From: Prevotella sp.
GTDB taxonomy: Bacteria > Bacteroidota > Bacteroidia > Bacteroidales > Bacteroidaceae
Direction: 5' to 3'
Assembly (NCBI GenBank): GCA_017449025.1
Contig: JAFSKJ010000100.1
Location: 1 to 40,348 of the forward strand
Length of the DNA stretch: 40,348 nucleotides
Under the pieces are notes generated by a model that did no database searches, was not told the DNA's origin, and worked only from the letters and a program-made list of their open reading frames with translations. The position numbers and the translations under genes were made by a program. Below, piece after piece: positions 15,437 through 22,398 of the stretch (its first letter is position 1; every line of letters begins with the position of its first letter).

Positions 15437-16030
15437 ATGACGCCTGCTGAATATATACAACTGAAGGCTTTTGCGCGCATCGACGGCGCTCTGTTGGCGG
15501 TGGTGTGGATAATTGGCTTTGCCTGCTACTTGGTAGGCATGGCCAGGCCTGTCTATGGGTTGGCGGCAGTCTTGCTGTTAGTGTCGTCGCCATTCTTTGC
15601 CGCCTCGCGTCTGCGCCATTTCCGCGACGAGGCGCGACAGGGTTCCATCACCTTAGCCCGCGGCTGGGCCTACTCTGTGCTGATGTTCTTCTACGGGGGA
15701 ATACTGCTTGCCTTGGCCCAATGCCTGTACCTTACATTCATGGACCACGGCTACATGGTGATGCAGCTTACGCGCATGATGGAGTCGCCCGAGGGCAAGA
15801 TGGTGGTGGAGCAGTATGGCTTGCAGCAGACCATGGCCGAGTCGCTGGCAATGCTGAGCGAGCAGCGGCCCATAGACTTGGCGCTCAACATGCTCACAAT
15901 GGTCATCTTGAGCGGAATTGTGCTGGGACTGCCCATCGGGGCGTTCATGCAGCGCAAAGGGTGTAAAGAAGTTAAAGGAAATAAAGGAGTAAAAGATAGT
16001 GGACATATCAATAGTAATACCTCTTTATAA
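15437..16030 (+). CDS. DUF4199 family membrane protein
   Basis: A 197-residue integral membrane protein of unknown function. Hydrophobic segments lie at about residues 20-38, 40-56, 75-100 and 148-170, giving four predicted helices, as in DUF4199 proteins. In Bacteroides this family is commonly next to a GT2 glycosyltransferase and dihydroorotase; here the GT2 follows and dihydroorotase is absent. The last ~20 residues (CKEVKGNKGVKDSGH...) are encoded by repetitive A/G-rich DNA at 15960-15996 and probably are not part of the original fold. The 3' end overlaps the GT2 gene by 32 bases. Confidence 0.8.
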   Translation: MTPAEYIQLKAFARIDGALLAVVWIIGFACYLVGMARPVYGLAAVLLLVSSPFFAASRLRHFRDEARQGSITLARGWAYSVLMFFYGGILLALAQCLYLTFMDHGYMVMQLTRMMESPEGKMVVEQYGLQQTMAESLAMLSEQRPIDLALNMLTMVILSGIVLGLPIGAFMQRKGCKEVKGNKGVKDSGHINSNTSL

Positions 16031-16955
16031 TGAGGAAGAGTCGATAGGCGAGCTGTACGCCTGGATAGAGCGGGTGATGAAGGAGCATGGCTTCAGCTAT
16101 GAGGTGGTGTTCATCAATGACGGCTCCACCGACCGTTCGTGGGAGATTATCAGCAGCCTGCACCAGGCACAGCCCGACACGGTGAAGGGCATTAAGTTCC
16201 GCCGCAACTACGGCAAGAGCCCTGCTCTCTACTGCGGCTTTGCCGAGGCAAAGGGCGACGTGGTGATAACGATGGATGCCGACCTTCAGGACTCTCCCGA
16301 CGAGATTCCGGAACTGTACCGCATGATCATGGTTGATAAGTACGACCTTGTGTCGGGCTATAAGCAGAAGCGCTACGACCCTCTGTCGAAGACCTTGCCC
16401 ACGAAGCTCTTCAACGCCACGGCCCGCCGTGTGAGCGGCATTAAGAACCTGCACGACTTCAACTGCGGGCTGAAGGCCTATCGCCGCGTCGTGGTGAAGA
16501 ACATAGAGGTGTACGGCGAGATGCACCGCTACATACCCTACTTGGCCAAGCAGGCCGGCTTCGACAATATTGGTGAGAAGGTGGTGCACCACCAGGCCCG
16601 TAAGTACGGCACGTCGAAGTTCATGGGCTGGAACCGCTTTGTCAACGGATACTTAGACCTGCTTACCCTGTGGTTTCTCAGCACCTTTGGCAAGAAGCCC
16701 ATGCATGTATTCGGATTTCTTGGTACGCTGATGTTCCTTGTTGGTTTCGTGGCAGCATTCATCATAGGTGCTGACAAGCTGTGGTGTATGGCAAACGGCA
16801 TTCCGCAGCGGTTAGTCACCGACAGTCCGTGGTTCTATATAGCCCTGACCATGATGATGATAGGCACGCAGCTGTTCCTGACCGGATTCATTGGCGACCT
16901 TATCAGCCGCACATCGACTGTGCGTAACGATTATCAGGTTGAGGAGAAACTGTGA
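15999..16955 (+). CDS. Polyprenyl-phosphate glycosyltransferase, GT2 (GtrB/DPM1-like)
   Basis: Likely transfers a sugar from a nucleotide donor to undecaprenyl phosphate at the inner membrane. The 318-residue protein starts at a GTG (VDISIVIPLYNEEESI, read as Met). It has the GT-A core with FINDGSTDRSWE, the metal-binding DADLQDSPDEI near residue 93, and the RNYGKSPAL block. Two C-terminal transmembrane helices lie at about 233-255 and 277-301, the usual layout of bactoprenol glucosyltransferases. The GTG start is supported by the motif beginning directly afterwards; it overlaps the end of the DUF4199 gene, implying translational coupling. The sugar is not predictable. Confidence 0.87.
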   Translation: MDISIVIPLYNEEESIGELYAWIERVMKEHGFSYEVVFINDGSTDRSWEIISSLHQAQPDTVKGIKFRRNYGKSPALYCGFAEAKGDVVITMDADLQDSPDEIPELYRMIMVDKYDLVSGYKQKRYDPLSKTLPTKLFNATARRVSGIKNLHDFNCGLKAYRRVVVKNIEVYGEMHRYIPYLAKQAGFDNIGEKVVHHQARKYGTSKFMGWNRFVNGYLDLLTLWFLSTFGKKPMHVFGFLGTLMFLVGFVAAFIIGADKLWCMANGIPQRLVTDSPWFYIALTMMMIGTQLFLTGFIGDLISRTSTVRNDYQVEEKL

Positions 16956-16976
16956 GTTAGGAGTTAAGAATATCGA

Positions 16977-17498
16977 ATGAAGAGGGGAATTATGATTACC
17001 GACAGACTGAGGGCACATCTTACAGCCTCATTATCTATATTGCTCTTATTGCTGACGGCATGCTCCAGCATTGACTGCCCAGTGCAGAACACCGTCTACA
17101 CGGTCTATACCCTGCATAAGAGCGATCTCTCCACCGACACGCTCAACGGCGACACGCTCACGGTGTACTCCCGCCGGCACAATGGCTCCGACACCCTGCT
17201 TCTGAACCAGATTACCTCCGTGACGCAGTTCACCCTGCCCATGGGCTACTCTAATCCCGAGGACACGCTCTACTTCTACCTTAAAGTGGCCGACGGCGAG
17301 ACTACCGACACAGTGTGGATAAAGAAGGAGAACCAGCCGCACTTCGAGTCGGTGGACTGTAGCGCCGCCTTCTTCCACCATATTACAGCCGTGCGCCATA
17401 CGCGCAACGGCATTGATTCAATAGCCATCAACAAATCGACAGTGAACTATGACGGCAACACCGAACATTTCCACCTTTATCTCAAGGCTCGCCGTTAG
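16977..17498 (+). CDS. DUF6452-like lipoprotein
   Basis: A 173-residue predicted lipoprotein of unknown function. A hydrophobic stretch followed by LLTACSSIDC gives a lipobox with Cys near residue 29. The rest is a Thr/Asp-rich beta-type domain (GDTLTVYSRR, EDTLYFYLKV). A second ATG at 16992 has a purine-rich AGAGGGG upstream and is an equally good start. It overlaps the next gene by 50 bases in another frame. The pairing with a DUF6048-like gene is the arrangement I recall in Bacteroides. Confidence 0.75.
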   Translation: MKRGIMITDRLRAHLTASLSILLLLLTACSSIDCPVQNTVYTVYTLHKSDLSTDTLNGDTLTVYSRRHNGSDTLLLNQITSVTQFTLPMGYSNPEDTLYFYLKVADGETTDTVWIKKENQPHFESVDCSAAFFHHITAVRHTRNGIDSIAINKSTVNYDGNTEHFHLYLKARR

Positions 17499-18135
17499 TC
17501 TTGCCCTGCTGCTCACGTCGGCGGCAGCCAGCGCCCAGCTGTTCCGCTTAGAGCGCGACTCCGTGCCCCTGCTGCGCGGCTTCCAGGTGTCGTTCGACGT
17601 GTTCGGTGCCGGAATGCTGGTGCTAAGCGACTACGGGCAATATGAGGGGGCGCTGCGGCTGAACCTTCACGACCAGTGGTTCCCGATAGTCGAGGCGGGC
17701 ATAGGCAAGGCTCGGCATGAGAACGACCTGGTGACGGGACTGTCGTATAAGACCACGGCTCCTTACTTCCGCTTGGGTGCCGACGTGAACCTGCTTAAGA
17801 ACAAGCACCAGTCAAACCGTCTGTATGGCGGTTTACGCTATGCCTTCACCTCATACAAGATAGACCTGTGGCGCGAAAACCTGCCCGACCCCGTATGGCA
17901 GTGGAACTCCGGCTTCGGGGCGTTTGGCGAGAAGTGCTCACAGCACTGGTTGGAGGTTGTGTTCGGAGTTGACGCACAGGTTATGGGTCCCCTGCACTTG
18001 GGTTGGAGCGTGAGGTACAAGCGCCGTCTGTTCCACAACGACGGCCTGGTTGGCAAGACTTGGTACGTGCCTGGCTATGGCATTTGGGGCGACACCCGCT
18101 TAGGAGGTTCTTTCAACGTTATTATTGATATATGA
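17449..18135 (+). CDS. DUF6048-like outer-membrane protein
   Basis: A 228-residue protein with a signal peptide ending LLTSAAASAQ. The body has alternating aromatic/hydrophobic beta strands (YEGALRLNLHDQWFPIVEAG, KTTAPYFRLGADVNLL, LYGGLRYAFTSY, LGWSVRYKRRLF, LGGSFNVIIDI), typical of a small outer-membrane beta barrel. The function is unknown. It overlaps the preceding lipoprotein gene by 50 bases and the following apbE gene by 4 bases (ATGA), so this is one cotranscribed set. Confidence 0.77.
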   Translation: MTATPNISTFISRLAVSLALLLTSAAASAQLFRLERDSVPLLRGFQVSFDVFGAGMLVLSDYGQYEGALRLNLHDQWFPIVEAGIGKARHENDLVTGLSYKTTAPYFRLGADVNLLKNKHQSNRLYGGLRYAFTSYKIDLWRENLPDPVWQWNSGFGAFGEKCSQHWLEVVFGVDAQVMGPLHLGWSVRYKRRLFHNDGLVGKTWYVPGYGIWGDTRLGGSFNVIIDI

Positions 18136-19166
18136 CAACAGACGAAAAGCGCAAGAAAAAACTATTATGGCAACTGCCGCTGCTCACGCTGCTCATTGTG
18201 GGTACGGTGATTATTGTGAGGCAACAGCAGTCGATGCCTTACCGGGAAGCCAAGGGTTTCATCTTCGGTACTACATACAGCATCAGCTATCAGGCAGATG
18301 CTGATTACAGTCAGGAGATTGTCAACAGTCTGGAGCGTGTAGACAACTCGCTGTCGATGTTCAACGATAAGTCGGTGGTTACTGCCATCAACAACAACGA
18401 AAACATGAAGCCCGACGAGCTTTTCAGCGAGGTGTTCAGGTTAGCCATGATTGTCTCCAACGAGACCGACGGGGCCTTTGACATCACCGTGGCGCCGCTT
18501 GTCAACGCATGGGGCTTCGGCTACAAGACGGGCATCATGCCCGACAAGCATGCCGTGGACAGCCTGCTGCAGTTGGTGGGCTACACGAAAGTGACCGTAG
18601 GCGCCGACGGCCTGGTAAGCAAGAGCGACCCAAGAATAACACTCGACTTCTCGGCCATTGCCAAGGGTTACGGCACTGACGTGGTGGCACGCACACTCGA
18701 CAGCCTCGGCGTCTCCAACTATATGGTGGAGATAGGGGGAGAGGTGGTGACGCGCGGCATCAGCTCGAAGCGTCTGCCGTGGAAAATAGGAGTCACCAAG
18801 CCCACCGACGACACGCTGGCCTTGCAGACGGACCTGCAGACGGTGCTCAACGTCACCGACCGCGCCATGGCCACCAGCGGCAACTACCGCAACTACTACT
18901 ACAGAAACGGCCTTAAGTATGCCCACACCATCGACCCCAAGACGGGAATGCCTGTGCAGCACACACTGCTCTCGGCCACCGTGCTCGCACCCAGTTGTGC
19001 CACTGCCGATGCCTACGCCACAGCCTTCATGGTTATGGGCGTGGACAAGGCCAAGGCCGTGCTCGACCGCCATCCGGAAATGATGGCATACTTCATCTAT
19101 AGCACCCCTGACGGTGAGAATGCCGTGTGGTTCTCGCCGTCGTTGAAGGAAAAATTGTCAGAGTAA
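18132..19166 (+). CDS. apbE: FAD:protein FMN transferase
   Basis: Covalently attaches FMN to Thr residues of periplasmic or membrane flavoproteins such as NqrB/NqrC and RnfG. The 344-residue protein has an N-terminal hydrophobic anchor at about 13-27. FGTTYSISYQ near residue 38 and LSMFNDKSVVTAINNN near 72-87 belong to the FAD-binding region. ITLDFSAIAKGYGTDVVA near 165-182 and ATSGNYRNYY plus HTIDPKTGMPV near 246-277 are the family's catalytic and metal-binding blocks. The length is normal. It starts within the stop codon of the upstream gene (ATGA) and is 12 bases before a Crp-family gene. Confidence 0.92.
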   Translation: MTTDEKRKKKLLWQLPLLTLLIVGTVIIVRQQQSMPYREAKGFIFGTTYSISYQADADYSQEIVNSLERVDNSLSMFNDKSVVTAINNNENMKPDELFSEVFRLAMIVSNETDGAFDITVAPLVNAWGFGYKTGIMPDKHAVDSLLQLVGYTKVTVGADGLVSKSDPRITLDFSAIAKGYGTDVVARTLDSLGVSNYMVEIGGEVVTRGISSKRLPWKIGVTKPTDDTLALQTDLQTVLNVTDRAMATSGNYRNYYYRNGLKYAHTIDPKTGMPVQHTLLSATVLAPSCATADAYATAFMVMGVDKAKAVLDRHPEMMAYFIYSTPDGENAVWFSPSLKEKLSE

Positions 19167-19178
19167 CCACTACCGCGC

Positions 19179-19844
19179 ATGCTGCAACTCTACGACAAAC
19201 TGCTGCAGTTCCCATTGTTTCAGGGCATGAGCAGCGACGACCTGCAGCTCGTAGCCGGACATACACGCTTCGGCTTCGACAAGGTGAAGGCAGGCACCAT
19301 TGTGGTGGCAGATGGTGCCGCCGCCACTCATCTTCACTTCCTCATTAGCGGTATGCTGAGGGTTAGCACCACATCTTTCGACCATGCCTACAGTGTTGAC
19401 GAACAGGTGCAGGCGCCATACCTGATTCAGCCAGAGACCATCTTCGGCTACAACCAGCATTATACGCACACCTTCAAGGCTATGAGCGATGCCAGCTTCA
19501 TCACCATAGACAAGTCGGAGGTGGTGCGCCTGAGCGACGACTTCCTCGTCTTCCGTCTAAACCTGCTCGGCATGATAGCCACCCAGTCGCAGAAGCTGGC
19601 CGCGCAGCCGTGGCGCCGCCACCCCGACAGCCTTGAGGAGCGCATTGTGCGCTTCTTCATTCAGCACTGCATTTATCCTGCCGGCCCTAAAACCTTCCGC
19701 ATACTTATGAACCGCTTGGCTGCCGAGCTTAACGACAGCCGCCTTGACATATCGCGGACCTTGAACAGCATGCAGGACCGCTCCCTGCTCACCCTGCACC
19801 GCGGGCGCATCGAGATTCCCTCGCTCGAACGCCTGCTGATGTAG
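19179..19844 (+). CDS. Crp/Fnr-family transcriptional regulator
   Basis: A 221-residue regulator. The N-terminal cyclic-nucleotide-binding-like beta roll covers about residues 10-125 (FPLFQGMSSDDLQLVAG, then GTIVVADGAAATHLHFLISG). A long dimerisation helix follows, with a C-terminal winged helix near 165-220 (RILMNRLAAELNDSRLDISR, then LHRGRIEIPS). The Arg/Ser phosphate-binding motif for cAMP is not evident, and there are no Fnr-type Cys clusters, so the ligand is unknown. No promoter is visible in the 12-base gap to apbE, so it is probably expressed as part of that operon. Confidence 0.85.
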   Translation: MLQLYDKLLQFPLFQGMSSDDLQLVAGHTRFGFDKVKAGTIVVADGAAATHLHFLISGMLRVSTTSFDHAYSVDEQVQAPYLIQPETIFGYNQHYTHTFKAMSDASFITIDKSEVVRLSDDFLVFRLNLLGMIATQSQKLAAQPWRRHPDSLEERIVRFFIQHCIYPAGPKTFRILMNRLAAELNDSRLDISRTLNSMQDRSLLTLHRGRIEIPSLERLLM

Positions 19845-19887
19845 CCATGCCATAGTAGTAAAACCTAAAGAAAAAAAGATTACAGCA

Positions 19888-20400
19888 ATGAAACCAAAGA
19901 CCACAGTAACTCTTCTGATTTTCATACTGCTCACGGCGGCCTTGCAGGCCGCAGGCCAGCGGAGGCTGGTGGCGGTAGATTTCGACACGATGGCCCCCAT
20001 TGCCGGTGCCAGTGTCGTGAGTTCTAACGGCAACACCATTACCGACAGCCTCGGCCATTTCAGCGTGGCTGACAGCTGCAAGACTCTGCTTTTCTCGCAC
20101 GTCAACTATGAGAGCAGTCTGGTCAATCTCGGTGAGGTGCGCGACACCGTGTACCTTTTCTCCAAGACACTCAGGGTGGATGAGGTTGTGGTCTTTGGCC
20201 ACGGCGGGCGCGACCCCATTCCCGAAGCCCTGAAGCGGCAGTTGAAGTTGAGCAAGACAGATGCAGAGCTGGCTGCCGCCGACCCGAGCCGCGGTGGCAA
20301 CCTGCTACAGCTTATATCGTATATTATTCCTAAGAAGTGGCGCAAGAACAACAAGGAGGAGCGCCGCAAGCGCCTGAAGCAGATTCTTGACGACTATTGA
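19888..20400 (+). CDS. Secreted carboxypeptidase-regulatory-like protein
   Basis: A 170-residue protein with a signal peptide ending LQAAGQ. It contains a carboxypeptidase-regulatory-like beta-sandwich (LVAVDFDTMAPIAGASVVSS, DSLGHFSVAD, KTLLFSHVNYES, VDEVVVFG), the fold found at the N-terminus of SusC proteins but without plug or barrel. The C-terminal ~50 residues are highly basic (PKKWRKNNKEERRKRLKQ). The role is unknown; surface or periplasmic. Last gene of the plus-strand run and convergent with the PL11 gene (6-base gap). Confidence 0.75.
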   Translation: MKPKTTVTLLIFILLTAALQAAGQRRLVAVDFDTMAPIAGASVVSSNGNTITDSLGHFSVADSCKTLLFSHVNYESSLVNLGEVRDTVYLFSKTLRVDEVVVFGHGGRDPIPEALKRQLKLSKTDAELAAADPSRGGNLLQLISYIIPKKWRKNNKEERRKRLKQILDDY

Positions 20401-20406
20401 GCCTGG

Positions 20407-22377
20407 CTATTTCAGGTAGTCAGTGCGGTCGGGGCCAAGGTAGAAACCTGGCTCGGGCGGCTGGTTGTAGCCCACATTCTCTGTAGCCACACTCAGACGG
20501 TAGGGAATGTCCTGCATAAGGCAGTCTATGCGGTAGTCGGTGGGGATGGTGGTCACGTAGAGCCGCAGCTCTGTGGACTCCGGGTTGCGCACAAGCACCT
20601 CCTCGCGCCAGTCGCCGAGCATGTCGGCCTGCAGGCAAGGATTCGACTTAGTGCCGTTGTTGAAGCGTATTCCCTCGAAGCGCTCCACGTCGACCACGCT
20701 TTTCTTCTGCCAGTCGTACTTGGATACCGTCTCGCGGTCGAGCAGCTCGCGTAGCAGGTCGCCGTCCCACCATATTCCGAAGTTCACCGACAGCCATCGT
20801 CCGTCAATCACCAGCGAGTTGTCGTGCTGGGGGTCGTCGGCATCCTTTGCCGAGAAGAGCACGTCGCCTGTCATTGTGCGTATGCCGTGGCTGTCTGTCG
20901 ACCACATCTCCACTCCTGGGTTTGTGGGGTCAATGTCGGCGGCCATGGCGCGCCCCACGTCAGTGCGGCTCTTTATCTGGAACACCACTTCTCCCGTCCG
21001 TGCATTGCGCAGGTCGGAGCCGTCGCGTCTGTTCTCGTGGCAGTCCCAGACATACAGTTCGCCTGTCTTGTGATGGGCTATCAGGTGCAGGGCGTCGCCA
21101 TGCCCGAAACCGGTGTTGTAGAGTCCGCGGCCATCGTTGTCAACGGCCATGGAGCCGTAGGTTATCTCGTCAAGGCCGTCGCCGTCGACGTCGGCCACCC
21201 TCAGGTTGTGGTTGCCCTGTCCTGCGTATGACTTCCATTCCGGTGTGTTGGTGTCGAACGTCCATCGGTTTTTCAGCTCATGTCCGTCCCAGTCCCAAGC
21301 TGCAATCACGGTTCGCGTATAGTATCCTCGGCAGAAGACGGCGCTTGCCAGCCCCATGCCGTCGTCGGCTCTCTTGTTGCCTAAATAGCCTACGGCAGCC
21401 AGGAAACGGTCGGAGCGGTTGCCTTTGTCGTCGCCCCAGTAGCTGCTGTTGCGGGCAGGAATGTATGGCTTGCTGTCGAGTGCCCGTCCTGTCATGCCGT
21501 CGAACACCGTCACGTATTCCTGCTCGCCGAAGATGCGGCCGGCGGAGTTGCGGAAGTCGGCAACGGAGTCGCCGATGGCGCGGCCCTCGCCGTCGCGCGT
21601 ACCGTCGGCCGTGCGGCACATAAGCTCTGCGCGGCCGTCGCCGTCGAAGTCGTAGACCATGAACTGTGTGTAGTGCGCTCCGGCACGTATGTTCCGCCCT
21701 AAGTTGACGCGCCACAGCAGGGTTCCGTCAAGCCGGTAGCAGTCAATAAGCACAGGGCCGGTATATCCGTCGTGGGCATTGTCGTGGGCGTTCGACGGTT
21801 CCCACTTCAAGAATATCTCGTACTGCCCGTCGCCGTCAACGTCGCCCACGGAGGCATCGTTGGCCGAATAGGTATATGTGCCGTCGTCGCGGAAGCCGCG
21901 GAAATCTCCCGGGAAGCCGCCGCGCCGCTGTCGCGGCTGCCGCTGGTTCCTACCCTGTGCCATCACAGGCACCTGTCCGCCGTCGGGCTTCTGCAGGGGT
22001 ATGGTCAGACAGCCGGCAGGGGTATCGGCCTTCAGCAGGAAAGAACCAGTGCTGCCGCCGCCCCGCACCTCGTAGATAGCATCGGTGGCGAGGGGTTTCT
22101 CGTCGATGAAGAATGTGCCGACGGAGGTCAGCGGCCTGTCGTTAAGTTTCTCGGGGTTGCCGCCATTGGCAGGGCTGCGGTAGATGTCGAAGGCCTCGTT
22201 CTTGCGGTCGGACTCCAATACTCGCCAGCTGACGGCAATTCGGCCGTTGGCGGTCTTCACCGCCACCACGCCGCGGTCAAGTTGTTCACGCACTAATTGC
22301 TGCTTGACGTAGCGTGGCTGCGAGAATGCAATGTTGCTGGTTGCTGTTAGTAGGATTGTCAGTAGTAGTTGTTTCAT
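20407..22377 (-). CDS. Rhamnogalacturonan lyase, PL11
   Basis: Cleaves the rhamnogalacturonan I backbone by beta-elimination. The 656-residue protein has a signal peptide (MKQLLLTILLTATSNIAFSQ). An N-terminal FnIII-like region (about 22-115) precedes the eight-bladed propeller of PL11. Repeated calcium-binding loops of the DxDGDG type are visible: DVDGDGQYEIF, DFDGDGRAELMC and DVDGDGLDEITYG. The diagnostic TYSANDASVGDVDGDG block is present near residues 165-180, as are SRTDVGRAMAADIDPTNPG and QADMLGDWREEV. An unusual Arg/Gly/Gln-rich segment (RQPRQRRGGFPGDFRGF) sits just before the SANDAS block. It follows the protease gene by 21 bases, probably in one transcript. It fits the rhaBA genes that use the released rhamnose. 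Confidence 0.92.
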   Translation of the reverse strand: MKQLLLTILLTATSNIAFSQPRYVKQQLVREQLDRGVVAVKTANGRIAVSWRVLESDRKNEAFDIYRSPANGGNPEKLNDRPLTSVGTFFIDEKPLATDAIYEVRGGGSTGSFLLKADTPAGCLTIPLQKPDGGQVPVMAQGRNQRQPRQRRGGFPGDFRGFRDDGTYTYSANDASVGDVDGDGQYEIFLKWEPSNAHDNAHDGYTGPVLIDCYRLDGTLLWRVNLGRNIRAGAHYTQFMVYDFDGDGRAELMCRTADGTRDGEGRAIGDSVADFRNSAGRIFGEQEYVTVFDGMTGRALDSKPYIPARNSSYWGDDKGNRSDRFLAAVGYLGNKRADDGMGLASAVFCRGYYTRTVIAAWDWDGHELKNRWTFDTNTPEWKSYAGQGNHNLRVADVDGDGLDEITYGSMAVDNDGRGLYNTGFGHGDALHLIAHHKTGELYVWDCHENRRDGSDLRNARTGEVVFQIKSRTDVGRAMAADIDPTNPGVEMWSTDSHGIRTMTGDVLFSAKDADDPQHDNSLVIDGRWLSVNFGIWWDGDLLRELLDRETVSKYDWQKKSVVDVERFEGIRFNNGTKSNPCLQADMLGDWREEVLVRNPESTELRLYVTTIPTDYRIDCLMQDIPYRLSVATENVGYNQPPEPGFYLGPDRTDYLK

Positions 22378-22398
22378 CTTGTGCTGGATATTGGTTGG

